Assembly (NCBI RefSeq): GCF_033878955.1
Contig: NZ_CP138858.1
Coordinates: 620,001 to 684,000, forward strand
DNA length: 64,000 nucleotides
Reading direction: 5' to 3'
Origin: Coraliomargarita algicola
GTDB lineage: Bacteria; Verrucomicrobiota; Verrucomicrobiia; Opitutales; Coraliomargaritaceae
Under the pieces are notes generated by a model. That model was given only the letters and a program-made list of their open reading frames with translations. It was not told where the DNA came from and did no database searches. The position numbers were made by a program, and so were the translations under genes. Each line of letters starts with the position of its first letter. Positions within the stretch are counted from its first letter, which is position 1. Below, one piece after another: positions 18,945 through 27,869 of the stretch.

Positions 18945-20912
18945 ATGAACATGTCAAGCGATTCTCCTTCAACCTTTGAATCGATCTTTTTTAAAGATAA
19001 GGTTGCGGTCAAAATGAGTGTTCCCGACTATCAACGCGCCTTCTCATGGGAGGAAAAGCAGATTGAATTGTTCGTGTTAGATCTCAGTAAAAACATGAAC
19101 GACAGTAATGGGTATTACTTCGGGCACTTCATTGCAGAAGATCTAGGACAGCACTGGGAAATCGTCGATGGACAACAACGCATAACCACCTTTGTGCTAT
19201 TTCTAATGGTGTGCCAAGAGCTTTCACCAGAAGGTTCACATGCATCCGTCTATTCGTTAATCGACCGTTTCTCAACAGTCAGCTACGATGTTGAAGCACT
19301 GAAAGCGATTCGCGCCAACTTGGGGAGTTTCCTTAAGGCTAATCAACAGTTTGATGGAAAAAATCCGCCGTCTGACGAATTTATCATTAAAGGCCTTTCA
19401 TTGCAGGATACTTTCATCCGTTCCAAGAGTGCCTTTACCCGTTCTCAAAGAAGGATGGTGCTAGCGTTATTACAGTTCACAAAGGCATTCATAAATAAGA
19501 AACTGAATCGAGACATGATCTCGAATTACATCGATGTGATCATGAAGGCGCACTGCTCGTATCACCGAACAACTGACAAGTCGGTAGCCGTCAATATTTT
19601 TGAAATGCACAATACTCGTGGCATGCCCTTAACCACTCTCGAAATCCTGAAAGCTACTCTGATGAAATTTGTCTTTGATCATGGTGGCGTGGATAGCAAA
19701 GCAGATGTAGAGAAAATCCAGAGTGAGTTTGGAGCTATCTACGGAATGGAAGAAGCATTAGCGACTAAAAGCTTCCGTGGAGAGATGACAATAGAACAGC
19801 TTCTCCGCCTACATCTCAGAGTTGTGGACGATGGCACAAAAAAGGCGGCAGATGACTTTCAGTATCCTCCGCCGAATGCCAATTCTGAGGCACTTATCAA
19901 CTATGTAAATACAAAGCTGCGCTACAGCGACCGCAACAACGGCCATCCTAGGACATCTGAAGAAGGCACTAAGTATGCGCATAATCTAGCAAAAGAGTTA
20001 AGGAAGTCGGTGCATATTATGAGTGAGCGCTTACCCGCCTGGGACCATGATGGGGATTTGGTTGGCGACGTATTGATTCTAGAGCGAGAGTTGAGCTGTC
20101 AGTTCTTCCTTATAATCTGCCGTAGTTTAGCAAGTCATCCAGAAGGCACCGATGGGAAGGTGGAAGAGTCGACATTGTTGCTCTGGGAGAAACTACTGTT
20201 CACTCGAGATTTCCACGGGAAGTATTACAATCTAAAAGGCAGCAGAGATAATTTCCCTGTCTTGTTTACGTCACTGATATCAGGCGAGAAAGAGGTAGCA
20301 GAAGTCATTAAAGGTTACTTGAATGAGGGCTTCCGTTCAGATCGAACAAGTAACCTTCAAAGCATTGTCACCACCTATATAAAAGAGCATAAAGACCGCA
20401 TATTGAACAACGCTTTCTACACTTGGAAATCAAAGATGATTTATGCCATCTACAAGTACGAAATAAGCAAGGGGTCGAACATTCGTGAAGTAATGAAAGG
20501 CACAATCTCTGTGGAACACATTCTACCTCAAGATTGGCAATGGGCTTGGATTGACGGTGTCGAAGACCCCGTCAATCTATCACAGGATCAGAAAGACTCC
20601 CTTCTCAAAGAAGTAGGAAGCTATATAAATGGCTTGGGCAACTTATTGCTACTTACACCCAACGAAAATACCTCAGTAGGAAACAACCATCCAGCAGACA
20701 AAACTTACAAATGCGACGGAGGGTCATATGAAAGCCATAACAGCAATCGAGAGGCATGGAGATCGTCAGAGAACTGGAAGAACCTAATCGATATACGCGG
20801 CGATGAAATATTCAATTTCATGCTCCAAAATCTAATTGGCGACTCTAGAGCACCAGAGCCCTCAACAACGCCATCTACAACTGCTATGAGTATCATGCCC
20901 ATCAAAAGCTAG
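18945..20912 (+). CDS. GmrSD-like DUF262/DUF1524 protein, type IV restriction-related
   Basis: A 655-residue protein. The N-terminal DUF262 domain has the PDYQRAFSW motif (27-35) and VDGQQRITT (74-82), the ParB/sulfiredoxin-like nucleotide-handling signature. The C-terminal DUF1524 HNH domain has VEHILPQ (His525) and NGLGNLLLLTPNEN.S.GN. In GmrSD and BrxU both domains act together to cut modified phage DNA. Both motif sets are intact here, so the gene is probably functional. It is 60 bases after the preceding gene and its base composition is also AT-rich. It may be an independent defence gene carried in the type I locus. Confidence 0.88.
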   Translation: MNMSSDSPSTFESIFFKDKVAVKMSVPDYQRAFSWEEKQIELFVLDLSKNMNDSNGYYFGHFIAEDLGQHWEIVDGQQRITTFVLFLMVCQELSPEGSHASVYSLIDRFSTVSYDVEALKAIRANLGSFLKANQQFDGKNPPSDEFIIKGLSLQDTFIRSKSAFTRSQRRMVLALLQFTKAFINKKLNRDMISNYIDVIMKAHCSYHRTTDKSVAVNIFEMHNTRGMPLTTLEILKATLMKFVFDHGGVDSKADVEKIQSEFGAIYGMEEALATKSFRGEMTIEQLLRLHLRVVDDGTKKAADDFQYPPPNANSEALINYVNTKLRYSDRNNGHPRTSEEGTKYAHNLAKELRKSVHIMSERLPAWDHDGDLVGDVLILERELSCQFFLIICRSLASHPEGTDGKVEESTLLLWEKLLFTRDFHGKYYNLKGSRDNFPVLFTSLISGEKEVAEVIKGYLNEGFRSDRTSNLQSIVTTYIKEHKDRILNNAFYTWKSKMIYAIYKYEISKGSNIREVMKGTISVEHILPQDWQWAWIDGVEDPVNLSQDQKDSLLKEVGSYINGLGNLLLLTPNENTSVGNNHPADKTYKCDGGSYESHNSNREAWRSSENWKNLIDIRGDEIFNFMLQNLIGDSRAPEPSTTPSTTAMSIMPIKS

Positions 20913-20916
20913 TCAC

Positions 20917-20951
20917 ATTCTCAATTATCCACTATCCATTCTCCATTAATC
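20917..20951. repeat. AT-rich degenerate repeat block, junction GmrSD / AlbA_2 gene
   Basis: ATTCTCAATTATCCACTATC and CATTCTCCATTAAT, the same words as at 14478 and 14986, filling the 42-base gap between the two genes. Confidence 0.65.
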
Positions 20952-20954
20952 CCC

Positions 20955-22307
20955 ATGGCCGAATCTCAACAAACCGAATACAAGCAGACCTGGCGGGACG
21001 AGTATCTGAAATGGATCTCGGGCTTCGCCAATGCGGAAGGCGGCGTGCTAGTGATCGGGCGCGATGACGCGGGCAAAGTGGTCGGTCTGAAGGATGCCAA
21101 GAAATTACTGGAAGACATCCCCAACAAAGTGCGTGATCTGCTGGGGATTCTGGTCGCAGTCAACTTGCGCACGGAGGGGAAGCTGGAGTATCTTGAAATC
21201 GAAGTAGAGCCCTACCCCAACCCGATCAGCCACAAGGGGAAATACTACCTGCCCAGCGGCAGCACCTTGCAAGAACTCAAGGGTGCGGCGTTGGATCGCT
21301 TCATCCTACGCGCACAGGGCAAGACCTGGGATGGTGTGCCCGTGCCCCATGTCGGGGTGGCGGATCTCTCCAGCGCGGCCATCGCGAGCTTTCGCAAACT
21401 GGCGACTGCCAGCGGACGTCTGGAACGTAAGCTCTTGGACGAGCCCGCCCCGATCTTGATTGAGAAGCTAAAACTCACGGAGGGTGACTACCTGAAGCGT
21501 GCGGCGGTTTTGCTGTTCCATGAAGACCCGGAACGCTTTGTCACTGGGGCCTTTGTCAAAGTCGGCTTTTTTCGTTCGGAGTCGGATCTCGTCTACCATG
21601 ATGAAATCCACGGTGATCTGTTCACGCAGACAGCACAGACTGTTGACCTGATACGCACCAAATACCTAAAAGCAGCGATACACTACGAAGGCTTGCAGCG
21701 CATCGAGACCTACCCGATTCCCTACGATGCCCTCCGCGAGGCCGTCCTCAACGCTCTGATTCACAGGGACTACGCCATCACAGCACCCATCCAGATCAAA
21801 GTCTTCGCGGACCGTCTAAAAATCTGGAATCCGGCCGTCCTCCCCTATGGCTGGGATCTCGCCAAACTGCTTGGCGACCACGCCTCTCACCCCTTCAATC
21901 CCGATATTGCTAACGCCTTTTTTAGAGCTGGTGAAATCGAATCCTGGGGACGCGGCATCCAACGAATTTTCGAAGCCTGCCGGCAGGGCTACGCGCCAGC
22001 ACCCGTCATCAGGCTCTCAGGCCACGATCTTTGGACAGAGTTCCCCTTCTCCCCAAAGTATCTCAAGTTGATTGATGCAAGTTCAGGAGAAAAGGTGGGT
22101 GAAAAGGTGGGTGAAAAATTATCCGAAAACCGCCAAAAGATACTCGAATCAATTCAACTGGACCCAAAAGTGTCACAAAAGAAGTTAGCCGAGATTCTAG
22201 GTATCGCGACCAAAAATATAGAAACCAACATCAGCTACCTAAAACAACATGGATACCTCAGGCGAGTCGGCCCAGCGAAGGGCGGCCACTGGGAGCTATT
22301 AAAATGA
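20955..22307 (+). CDS. AlbA_2/HATPase_c_4 ATP-binding protein with winged helix
   Basis: A 450-residue protein. The N-terminal AlbA_2 (Schlafen-related) domain has EYKQTWRDEYLKWISGFANAEGG and VIGRDDAGKVVGL. The middle has the HATPase_c_4 pattern REAVLNALIHRDYA and AGEIESWGRG. The C-terminal 80 residues form a winged helix (KVSQKKLAEILGIATKNIETNISYLKQHGYL) after a GEKVGEKVGEKLSEN linker. These proteins often sit inside type I restriction loci as regulators or accessory factors. Here the gene lies directly before the hsdR remnant. The protein looks intact. Confidence 0.85.
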   Translation: MAESQQTEYKQTWRDEYLKWISGFANAEGGVLVIGRDDAGKVVGLKDAKKLLEDIPNKVRDLLGILVAVNLRTEGKLEYLEIEVEPYPNPISHKGKYYLPSGSTLQELKGAALDRFILRAQGKTWDGVPVPHVGVADLSSAAIASFRKLATASGRLERKLLDEPAPILIEKLKLTEGDYLKRAAVLLFHEDPERFVTGAFVKVGFFRSESDLVYHDEIHGDLFTQTAQTVDLIRTKYLKAAIHYEGLQRIETYPIPYDALREAVLNALIHRDYAITAPIQIKVFADRLKIWNPAVLPYGWDLAKLLGDHASHPFNPDIANAFFRAGEIESWGRGIQRIFEACRQGYAPAPVIRLSGHDLWTEFPFSPKYLKLIDASSGEKVGEKVGEKLSENRQKILESIQLDPKVSQKKLAEILGIATKNIETNISYLKQHGYLRRVGPAKGGHWELLK

Positions 22308-22314
22308 AGTCACC

Positions 22315-22350
22315 TCAATTATCCATTTCCCATTATCAATTCTTCATTTC
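22315..22350. repeat. AT-rich degenerate repeat block, junction AlbA_2 gene / hsdR remnant
   Basis: CAATTATCCATTTCCCATTATCAATTC-type words, the fourth occurrence of this repeat type at a gene junction in the island. Confidence 0.6.
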
Positions 22351-22355
22351 TCACC

Positions 22356-22532
22356 ATGCCAGAACAACCAAGATCTGAACGTCGCCCCCATGAGCGGGTC
22401 ATCAAGCTTTTCACCGACACGAGTCATCCGGATTGCCTCGGTTACCGTTTTCTTGGCGACTGGCACCAGAAGGAGAATAACCGCGATATCGAGACTGAGC
22501 GACTTCAGGCAAATTTGATGTTTCTATTATGA
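22356..22532 (+). pseudogene. hsdR: Truncated 5' end of a type I restriction endonuclease gene (hsdR)
   Basis: An ATG opens 58 codons whose translation contains VIKLFTDTSHPDCLGYRFLG, then DWHQKENNRDIETERL. That matches the N-terminus of HsdR proteins, with the DW..ENNR.IE signature. The frame ends in LMFLL and a stop, where the intact protein would continue for about 1000 residues. No later hsdR motif (PD-(D/E)xK, helicase) is found in the following sequence, so nearly the whole gene has been deleted. It pairs with the hsdS remnant at 14369. Confidence 0.85.
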
Positions 22533-22627
22533 ATCCGAAACACAGCAGGCGGTCAATCAATGCCTTGGCATGGCCATTGGTATCCGATAAACCCAATGAG
22601 TCCAAACGCACAGAATAAAGATTAACA

Positions 22628-22960
22628 ATGAACGACACAGAATCGAAGCATCTGTCAAAGACGCACCAGTGCCCCAATTTCCCAGCGCAGGGCGTCAGCC
22701 TTTATTTGGACGACTGTTCTACCCTATTCCGAGAATTCCCCACCTGGCGTTTGGAAATTCAGCGTGAAGCAACGCAGGCCGACTTGGAGACGAATCACCA
22801 TCTGGAAGAAATTGGAGAAGCCCTTTGGACAACCATGCTGGAAGTCAGCCATTGTCCCTATTGCGGGCTTGAATTACCCCAGCATTGGGACCAGCGACCC
22901 GAAGATTTAGGTCGCTCAGTGCACTTTGACGAATCCGGCTGGCACTGTCGGAAGATGTAA
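22628..22960 (+). CDS. Small hypothetical protein with a CPYCG motif
   Basis: A 110-residue soluble protein with HCPYCGLELPQHW near residue 77, a half zinc-knuckle. Other cysteines are at residues 15, 30 and 107, so metal binding is possible but not certain. I do not recognise the family. It begins shortly after the hsdR remnant and may be ancestral chromosomal sequence beyond the island edge. There is no convincing Shine-Dalgarno sequence. Confidence 0.5.
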   Translation: MNDTESKHLSKTHQCPNFPAQGVSLYLDDCSTLFREFPTWRLEIQREATQADLETNHHLEEIGEALWTTMLEVSHCPYCGLELPQHWDQRPEDLGRSVHFDESGWHCRKM

Positions 22961-23199
22961 GCAGTTAACCATCAGTAGCGAGGCTCTGTAGACCCCGTTT
23001 GCGCCTTCAAAAGTCAAAGGTAATATCTTTCCTTGAGTTAAACTGTGTCCGACAGGGAAACTTCGAAAAGAAACGGATGGCAAAGCTCTACGGAGTCTCT
23101 GTCCCCGCGACCAGCCTCTGCGAAAAAGCGCTCACTCATACCTAGACAGTGAAAATTCTGCGCTTTACCCCGAGTGAACCTTTGTTCACTTTAAAATTC

Positions 23200-23829
23200 A
23201 TGGACAATTCATCCACAAATGACGAGGAAAACGAAGCCATTGAGCGCGTTCTACATATTGCTCAATTACGGGCCGAGGTCGAGAATGTTGCAGGCAGCCC
23301 GATCGTCGGGGAAGGTGGCGTCGGCGGGAATCTGAAAACTCAAGAGGCCTTTTGGGAGCACATTCACGCCTTTGAAACGGCACCCGAGATGTCGCTCAAC
23401 GATGCGCTACTGGAGCGGCGCGGTTTTCGTGCACCGCCGCTCGAACAACTCTTGACGGACGAGGCTCTGCATACGGCCCTCTGGAAATTGCTACATACCT
23501 TAGCTTCCATGCGCGTATTTTTTCATTGCAGCGATCACCTGTCCGACCGCGCGTTCTATTGTCTACTACTCAACGAAGTGCTCACAGCAGAGACTCAAAT
23601 CATGCCCGATGGCTCAGAATGGAACTGCCGCTACGACATGACCGAATTCGCAAGCGAGGACGTGCCTGAGGCCAACGAAATCTACCTCAAATATTACGCC
23701 GACGATGCCGAGCGTGAATACTGGAACCACCAATTCCCCGACGACACGATGCCGGGCAAGGCCGAACGACCTTACGACCGTGACCGCTTCTTACCGATCC
23801 CTCCGGAAGAACAGGAATCGCATACTTAA
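23200..23829 (+). CDS. Hypothetical protein
   Basis: A 209-residue acidic soluble protein with recognisable structured blocks (WEHIHAFETAPEMSLNDALLERRGF, LWKLLHTLASMRVFF, DRAFYCLLLNEVL) and a charged C-terminal tail ending in PIPPEEQESHT. No catalytic motif is visible. The frame extends up to a GTG at 23149, but the extra 17 residues look non-coding, so the ATG at 23200 is preferred. It lies alone between the island edge and lepA on the other strand. Its composition resembles the housekeeping genes rather than the island. Confidence 0.65.
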   Translation: MDNSSTNDEENEAIERVLHIAQLRAEVENVAGSPIVGEGGVGGNLKTQEAFWEHIHAFETAPEMSLNDALLERRGFRAPPLEQLLTDEALHTALWKLLHTLASMRVFFHCSDHLSDRAFYCLLLNEVLTAETQIMPDGSEWNCRYDMTEFASEDVPEANEIYLKYYADDAEREYWNHQFPDDTMPGKAERPYDRDRFLPIPPEEQESHT

Positions 23830-23976
23830 ACAAACCCACGCTCTAATCCCCGATCGCAACCAACGCATGATTCAAGGAATAACCACATTCATATAGCAGG
23901 AACTTCTGAAGCTCAAAACTGAGAATGCGCAACGAGAACGAGCGATCACTTGCCCAAACGACCGAGACTCCGTGGC

Positions 23977-25785
23977 TCAACCTCCGTCGGAGGTCTTTAG
24001 GATCTTGATAAAGGCATCCTGCGGAATCGATACGCTACCGATGTTTTTCATGCGCTTCTTGCCCTCTTTTTGTTTCTCGAGGAGCTTACGCTTACGGGAA
24101 ATATCACCACCGTAACACTTTGCAGTCACGTCTTTGCGATAGGCGCTAATGGTTTCGCGGGCCACAATGTTACTGCCAATACCGGCTTGGATTGCGATCT
24201 TGAACATCTGCTTGGGCAGGATCTCTTTCAAACGCTTACATAGTACGCGCCCGCGTCCCTCGGCTTTGTCCAAGTGCACGATCGACGAGAAGGCGTCGAC
24301 TGGCTCTCCATTGACCCGAATATCGAGTCGGCAGAGCTTCGCTTGCTCATAGCCCGCCATTTCGTAATCCATCGAGCCGTAGCCGTGAGTGATGCTCTTG
24401 AGACGATCATTGAAGTCGACCAAGATTTCATTCAGCGGCAAGCGACAAACCAACATCACGCGCTGCCCATCGATGGTCTCGGTGTGTTCGCAAATGCCAC
24501 GCTTCTCGGAGACCAAGGCCAGCACATCACCAATGGAGCCAGACGGAATGTGAATGGAAGCATTGATCATCGGCTCTTCGATAAATTCGATTTCACCGGG
24601 GTCTGGTAAATTCACTGGATTATGAACTTCAATCTGAACACCGTCCGTTTTAGTCACCAAATACACGACACTCGGATAGGTCGAGATCACATCAAGATCA
24701 TACTCACGGCGAATGCGCTCTTGGATAATCTCCATGTGCAGCAAACCAAGGAAGCCACAGCGGAAGCCAAAACCGAGAGCGACCGAGTTTTCCGACTGAT
24801 ACACAAAGGCGGCGTCGTTCAGGCGAAGTTTCCCCATACCTGCCTTCAATTTATTGTAGTCGTTGGTGTCGATCGGATAAATACCACTGAAGACCATCGG
24901 GCTGACTTCCTTATAGCCGGGCAACATCTCCTTAGTGGGATTGGCGCTATGCGTAATCGTATCCCCCAGCTTGAGGTCGGCGACGTCACGCAGATTTGTC
25001 ACCACATAGCCGACATCACCAGCCTTGAGCATGTCCTGCTTAGTCATCGCAGGCGAAAACTTGCCCACTTCCTTCACCAGCATTTTACGCTCATCACTCA
25101 TGGTGATGATCGAATCGTTCATCTTCACCTCACCGGAAAACACACGAACATAGCAAATCACCCCCTTATACGCATCATAAATGCAGTCGAAAATAAGCAT
25201 GCGCAAGCCATCGACCTCGGCCCAACGAGGCTGAGGCACACGAGCGACGGCCGCTTCCAACAGATCTTCGATGCCGATTCCGGTTTTACCACTGGTCAAA
25301 ACCGCCTCATCAGCTGGAATCGCTAAAACATCCTCTAACTGCACCATGATCGAGGGCACATCCGCACTCGGCAGGTCCACTTTATTGATCACGGGAATAA
25401 TCTCCAAGCCTTGCTCCAGCGCCAAGTGAGCATTCGCGACGGTCTGTGCTTCGATACCTTGCGCGGCATCGATCAGAAGCATCGCCCCTTCACACGCGGC
25501 CAAACTGCGGGAAACTTCATAAGAGAAATCCACGTGCCCGGGGGTATCAATCAAATTAAACGCGTAGTCCTGCCCGTCCTTAGCACGATAGACCATTGAG
25601 ACCGGGTGGCTCTTAATTGTTATTCCACGCTCACGCTCAAGGTCCATAGAATCGAGCAGTTGCGCCTTCATGTCACGCATTTCGACCGTGCGCGTCTTTT
25701 CGAGAATACGGTCCGACAAGGTCGTTTTACCGTGGTCGACGTGGGCGATGATGCAGAAGTTGCGAGTATGGTTGAGATCAGTCAT
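23977..25785 (-). CDS. lepA: Elongation factor 4 (LepA), back-translocating GTPase
   Basis: LepA is a ribosome-bound GTPase related to EF-G. The start is placed at MTDLNHTRNFCIIAHVDHGKTTLSDR, where family members begin. The frame runs eight codons further upstream without family character. G1 is AHVDHGKT, switch II is DTPGHVDF, and G4 is NKVDLP. The C-terminus has the LepA-specific domain with the tail KCYGGDISRKRKLLEKQKEGKKRMK. The length, 602 residues, is standard. It is a single-gene unit, divergent from purD with about 100 bases between the starts. Confidence 0.97.
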   Translation of the reverse strand: MTDLNHTRNFCIIAHVDHGKTTLSDRILEKTRTVEMRDMKAQLLDSMDLERERGITIKSHPVSMVYRAKDGQDYAFNLIDTPGHVDFSYEVSRSLAACEGAMLLIDAAQGIEAQTVANAHLALEQGLEIIPVINKVDLPSADVPSIMVQLEDVLAIPADEAVLTSGKTGIGIEDLLEAAVARVPQPRWAEVDGLRMLIFDCIYDAYKGVICYVRVFSGEVKMNDSIITMSDERKMLVKEVGKFSPAMTKQDMLKAGDVGYVVTNLRDVADLKLGDTITHSANPTKEMLPGYKEVSPMVFSGIYPIDTNDYNKLKAGMGKLRLNDAAFVYQSENSVALGFGFRCGFLGLLHMEIIQERIRREYDLDVISTYPSVVYLVTKTDGVQIEVHNPVNLPDPGEIEFIEEPMINASIHIPSGSIGDVLALVSEKRGICEHTETIDGQRVMLVCRLPLNEILVDFNDRLKSITHGYGSMDYEMAGYEQAKLCRLDIRVNGEPVDAFSSIVHLDKAEGRGRVLCKRLKEILPKQMFKIAIQAGIGSNIVARETISAYRKDVTAKCYGGDISRKRKLLEKQKEGKKRMKNIGSVSIPQDAFIKILKTSDGG

Positions 25786-25887
25786 AAGATGGGAACGGGC
25801 TAAAATCACGTTCTAATAGAAAAGTTCAACCTTCTTTCTCGAAAACAAACTTTACCTGCACGGTCGATTCTGGAAACGTCGCCCCAT

Positions 25888-27174
25888 ATGTCAGAAATAT
25901 CTAAGCTTAATATCCTGGTGGTCGGCTCCGGTGGCCGCGAGCACGCCCTTGTCCAAAAATGCCTGCAAAGCCCTCTAGCAGGTAAAGTGATCGCCGCCCC
26001 CGGTAACGGCGGCATGGCTTCGGAAGTCGAATGCTTCAATCTCTGCGTCGAAGACATCCCAGCGCTGGTCGAATTGGCACAAGAGCAAAACATCGGGCTG
26101 GTCGTAGTCGGCCCCGAAGTGCCGCTCAGCCTCGGCCTCGTGGATGCCCTGGCCGCCGTCGGCATCCCTGCCTACGGCCCCAACAAGGACGGCGCCCAAC
26201 TCGAATCGAGCAAAGCCTTTTGCAAAGACTTTTTCGCACGTCACAACATCCCCACCGCCGCCTACGGCACCTTTACCGAAGTTGAGCCCGCCCTAGCCTA
26301 CTTGGAAGAGCACCCGGCTCCCATCGTGATTAAGGCCAGTGGCCTGGCAGCGGGCAAAGGCGTCATCATGGCAGAAACCCAAGAGGAAGCTGTCGCCGCG
26401 GTCAAAGACATGTTGGAAGGCGATGCCTTCGGCAGCAGTGGCAAGGAGATCGTGATCGAGGAAACACTCTACGGCGAAGAAGCATCGATCCACGTGATCG
26501 CATCGGGTGAACATTTTGTGTGTCTGCCCCCCAGCCAAGACCACAAACGTGTGGGCGAAGGCGACACAGGACTCAACACCGGGGGTATGGGAGCCTACAC
26601 CCCGACCAGTAAAGTCACCCCTGAAATGCAGGCCGAAATCGAAGAGCAGGTGATTAAGCCCACGCTGGCAGGACTTAAAGCCGATGGCATCGACTATCGC
26701 GGCACTCTCTACGCGGGCCTAATGCTAACAGATAAGGGCGTCAAAGTGCTGGAATACAATGTTCGCTTCGGCGATCCAGAGACTCAAGTGCTACTGCCCA
26801 TGGTGGCCGACGATCTCGTACCAGTGCTGCTAGCCTCGGCCAAGGGCGAGGCACTGCCCGCAAAATTACAATATCACGAAGGCGCTGCCATCGTCATCGT
26901 GCTAGCTGCCGGCGGCTATCCTGGCAGTTATGCCAAGGGACAGGAAATCACTTTCCCCGCGACACTTCCGGCTAGCAGTGCCATCGTCCATGCAGGCACC
27001 AGCCGCGATATCGACGGCACCATCCGCACCGCGGGCGGTCGCGTACTCGGTGTCAGCGGGCAGGCGCCCACCCTGCAAGCCGCCGTCGATTTAGCCTACT
27101 CGGTTTGCGATCAAGTCGAGTTCCAAGATAAATATCTGCGCCGTGACATCGGGCACCGCGAGCTCAACCGATAG
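25888..27174 (+). CDS. purD: Phosphoribosylamine-glycine ligase (GARS)
   Basis: PurD joins 5-phosphoribosylamine and glycine using ATP, the second step of purine synthesis. The N-terminal VVGSGGREHALVQK, the GPEVPLSLGLVDAL segment, the ATP-grasp core KASGLAAGKGV, and the signature DHKRVGEGDTGLNTGGMGAY with FGDPETQ are all present. It is full length at 428 residues with no fusion to purM or purN. A perfect hairpin follows 40 bases after the stop, before the phosphatase gene. Confidence 0.97.
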   Translation: MSEISKLNILVVGSGGREHALVQKCLQSPLAGKVIAAPGNGGMASEVECFNLCVEDIPALVELAQEQNIGLVVVGPEVPLSLGLVDALAAVGIPAYGPNKDGAQLESSKAFCKDFFARHNIPTAAYGTFTEVEPALAYLEEHPAPIVIKASGLAAGKGVIMAETQEEAVAAVKDMLEGDAFGSSGKEIVIEETLYGEEASIHVIASGEHFVCLPPSQDHKRVGEGDTGLNTGGMGAYTPTSKVTPEMQAEIEEQVIKPTLAGLKADGIDYRGTLYAGLMLTDKGVKVLEYNVRFGDPETQVLLPMVADDLVPVLLASAKGEALPAKLQYHEGAAIVIVLAAGGYPGSYAKGQEITFPATLPASSAIVHAGTSRDIDGTIRTAGGRVLGVSGQAPTLQAAVDLAYSVCDQVEFQDKYLRRDIGHRELNR

Positions 27175-27212
27175 CTTTACAAAGCGTCAAAAGCATACAG
27201 TCTCTACACAGC

Positions 27213-27244
27213 ACGCTCTTGATGGCACTTGCCATCAAGAGCGT
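27213..27244. repeat. Perfect inverted repeat between purD and the phosphatase gene
   Basis: ACGCTCTTGATGGC and GCCATCAAGAGCGT pair perfectly over 14 bp around a four-base loop. There is no T-run. It may act as an attenuator or mRNA-stability hairpin, or as a weak terminator for purD. Confidence 0.7.
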
Positions 27245-27279
27245 CCTTCACCTCGACTCGACCTCAACCACCAACGGAT

Positions 27280-27765
27280 ATGGCTGATAAACGTAATTTG
27301 ATTCTGACGATTTGCACCGGCAACATATGCCGCAGTCCGATGGCAGAAAAACTCCTGCAACATGCCCTCGCCGCGGAAGGTGCGCCCCTCGACCAACTCG
27401 AAGTCGCCTCCGCAGGCGTCGCCGCAGGCTATGGCGACCCAGCGTCGGCCAACTCAGTAGCAGCAGTCAAAAAGGTTCAGCTCGACCTGAGCAATCATAA
27501 GAGCCAGCCCGTGACTCAAGATTTAATCGACCGCGCCTTCCTCATCCTGGGGATGACTCAATCGCACATCGACATCCTGCAGCACTACCACAGCCAGCTT
27601 CCAGAGCGAGTACACCTGTTCCGCGAATTCATGGGAGAAGACGAAGATCCCGAAATACCGGACCCTTACGGTCAAAACTTCGCAGCCTACGCGGCCTGCT
27701 TCGATTCAATGGCCGAAGCCATCCCATCGTTGATCACGTATTTAAAACAGGAATATAAAGGCTGA
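27280..27765 (+). CDS. Low-molecular-weight protein-tyrosine phosphatase family protein
   Basis: A 161-residue protein starting at ATG 27280. The frame extends 17 codons upstream without family character. The P-loop CTGNICRSP (C12, R18) sits right after the first strand, as in the family. The general-acid motif appears as EIPDPYG. Bacterial members dephosphorylate tyrosine kinases of polysaccharide export or arginine-phosphorylated proteins. No BY-kinase gene is nearby to indicate which. It lies 105 bases after purD, beyond a strong hairpin. Confidence 0.9.
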   Translation: MADKRNLILTICTGNICRSPMAEKLLQHALAAEGAPLDQLEVASAGVAAGYGDPASANSVAAVKKVQLDLSNHKSQPVTQDLIDRAFLILGMTQSHIDILQHYHSQLPERVHLFREFMGEDEDPEIPDPYGQNFAAYAACFDSMAEAIPSLITYLKQEYKG

Positions 27766-27819
27766 GCGACGCGAGGATTAGGCTAGCTGTGATGCCCCGA
27801 TAAAGGGCAAGCAGCACAG

Positions 27820-27853
27820 CTCACTGCGATACCGCAATCGGCATCGCAGCGAG
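27820..27853. terminator. Possible bidirectional hairpin between convergent genes
   Basis: CTCACTGCGATACCG and CGGCATCGCAGCGAG form a 15-bp stem with two mismatches and a four-base loop. It lies between the phosphatase gene and the oppositely transcribed 606-residue gene. It lacks T-runs. Confidence 0.4.
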
Positions 27854-27869
27854 CAAGTAATTCAAAGCA

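Noticed and set aside
22411..22677. 88-codon minus-strand frame over the hsdR remnant
   Set aside because: It overlaps the recognisable hsdR head on the plus strand and has no features of its own.
24622..25326. 234-codon frame antisense to lepA
   Set aside because: A shadow of lepA, with His-rich and atypical composition.
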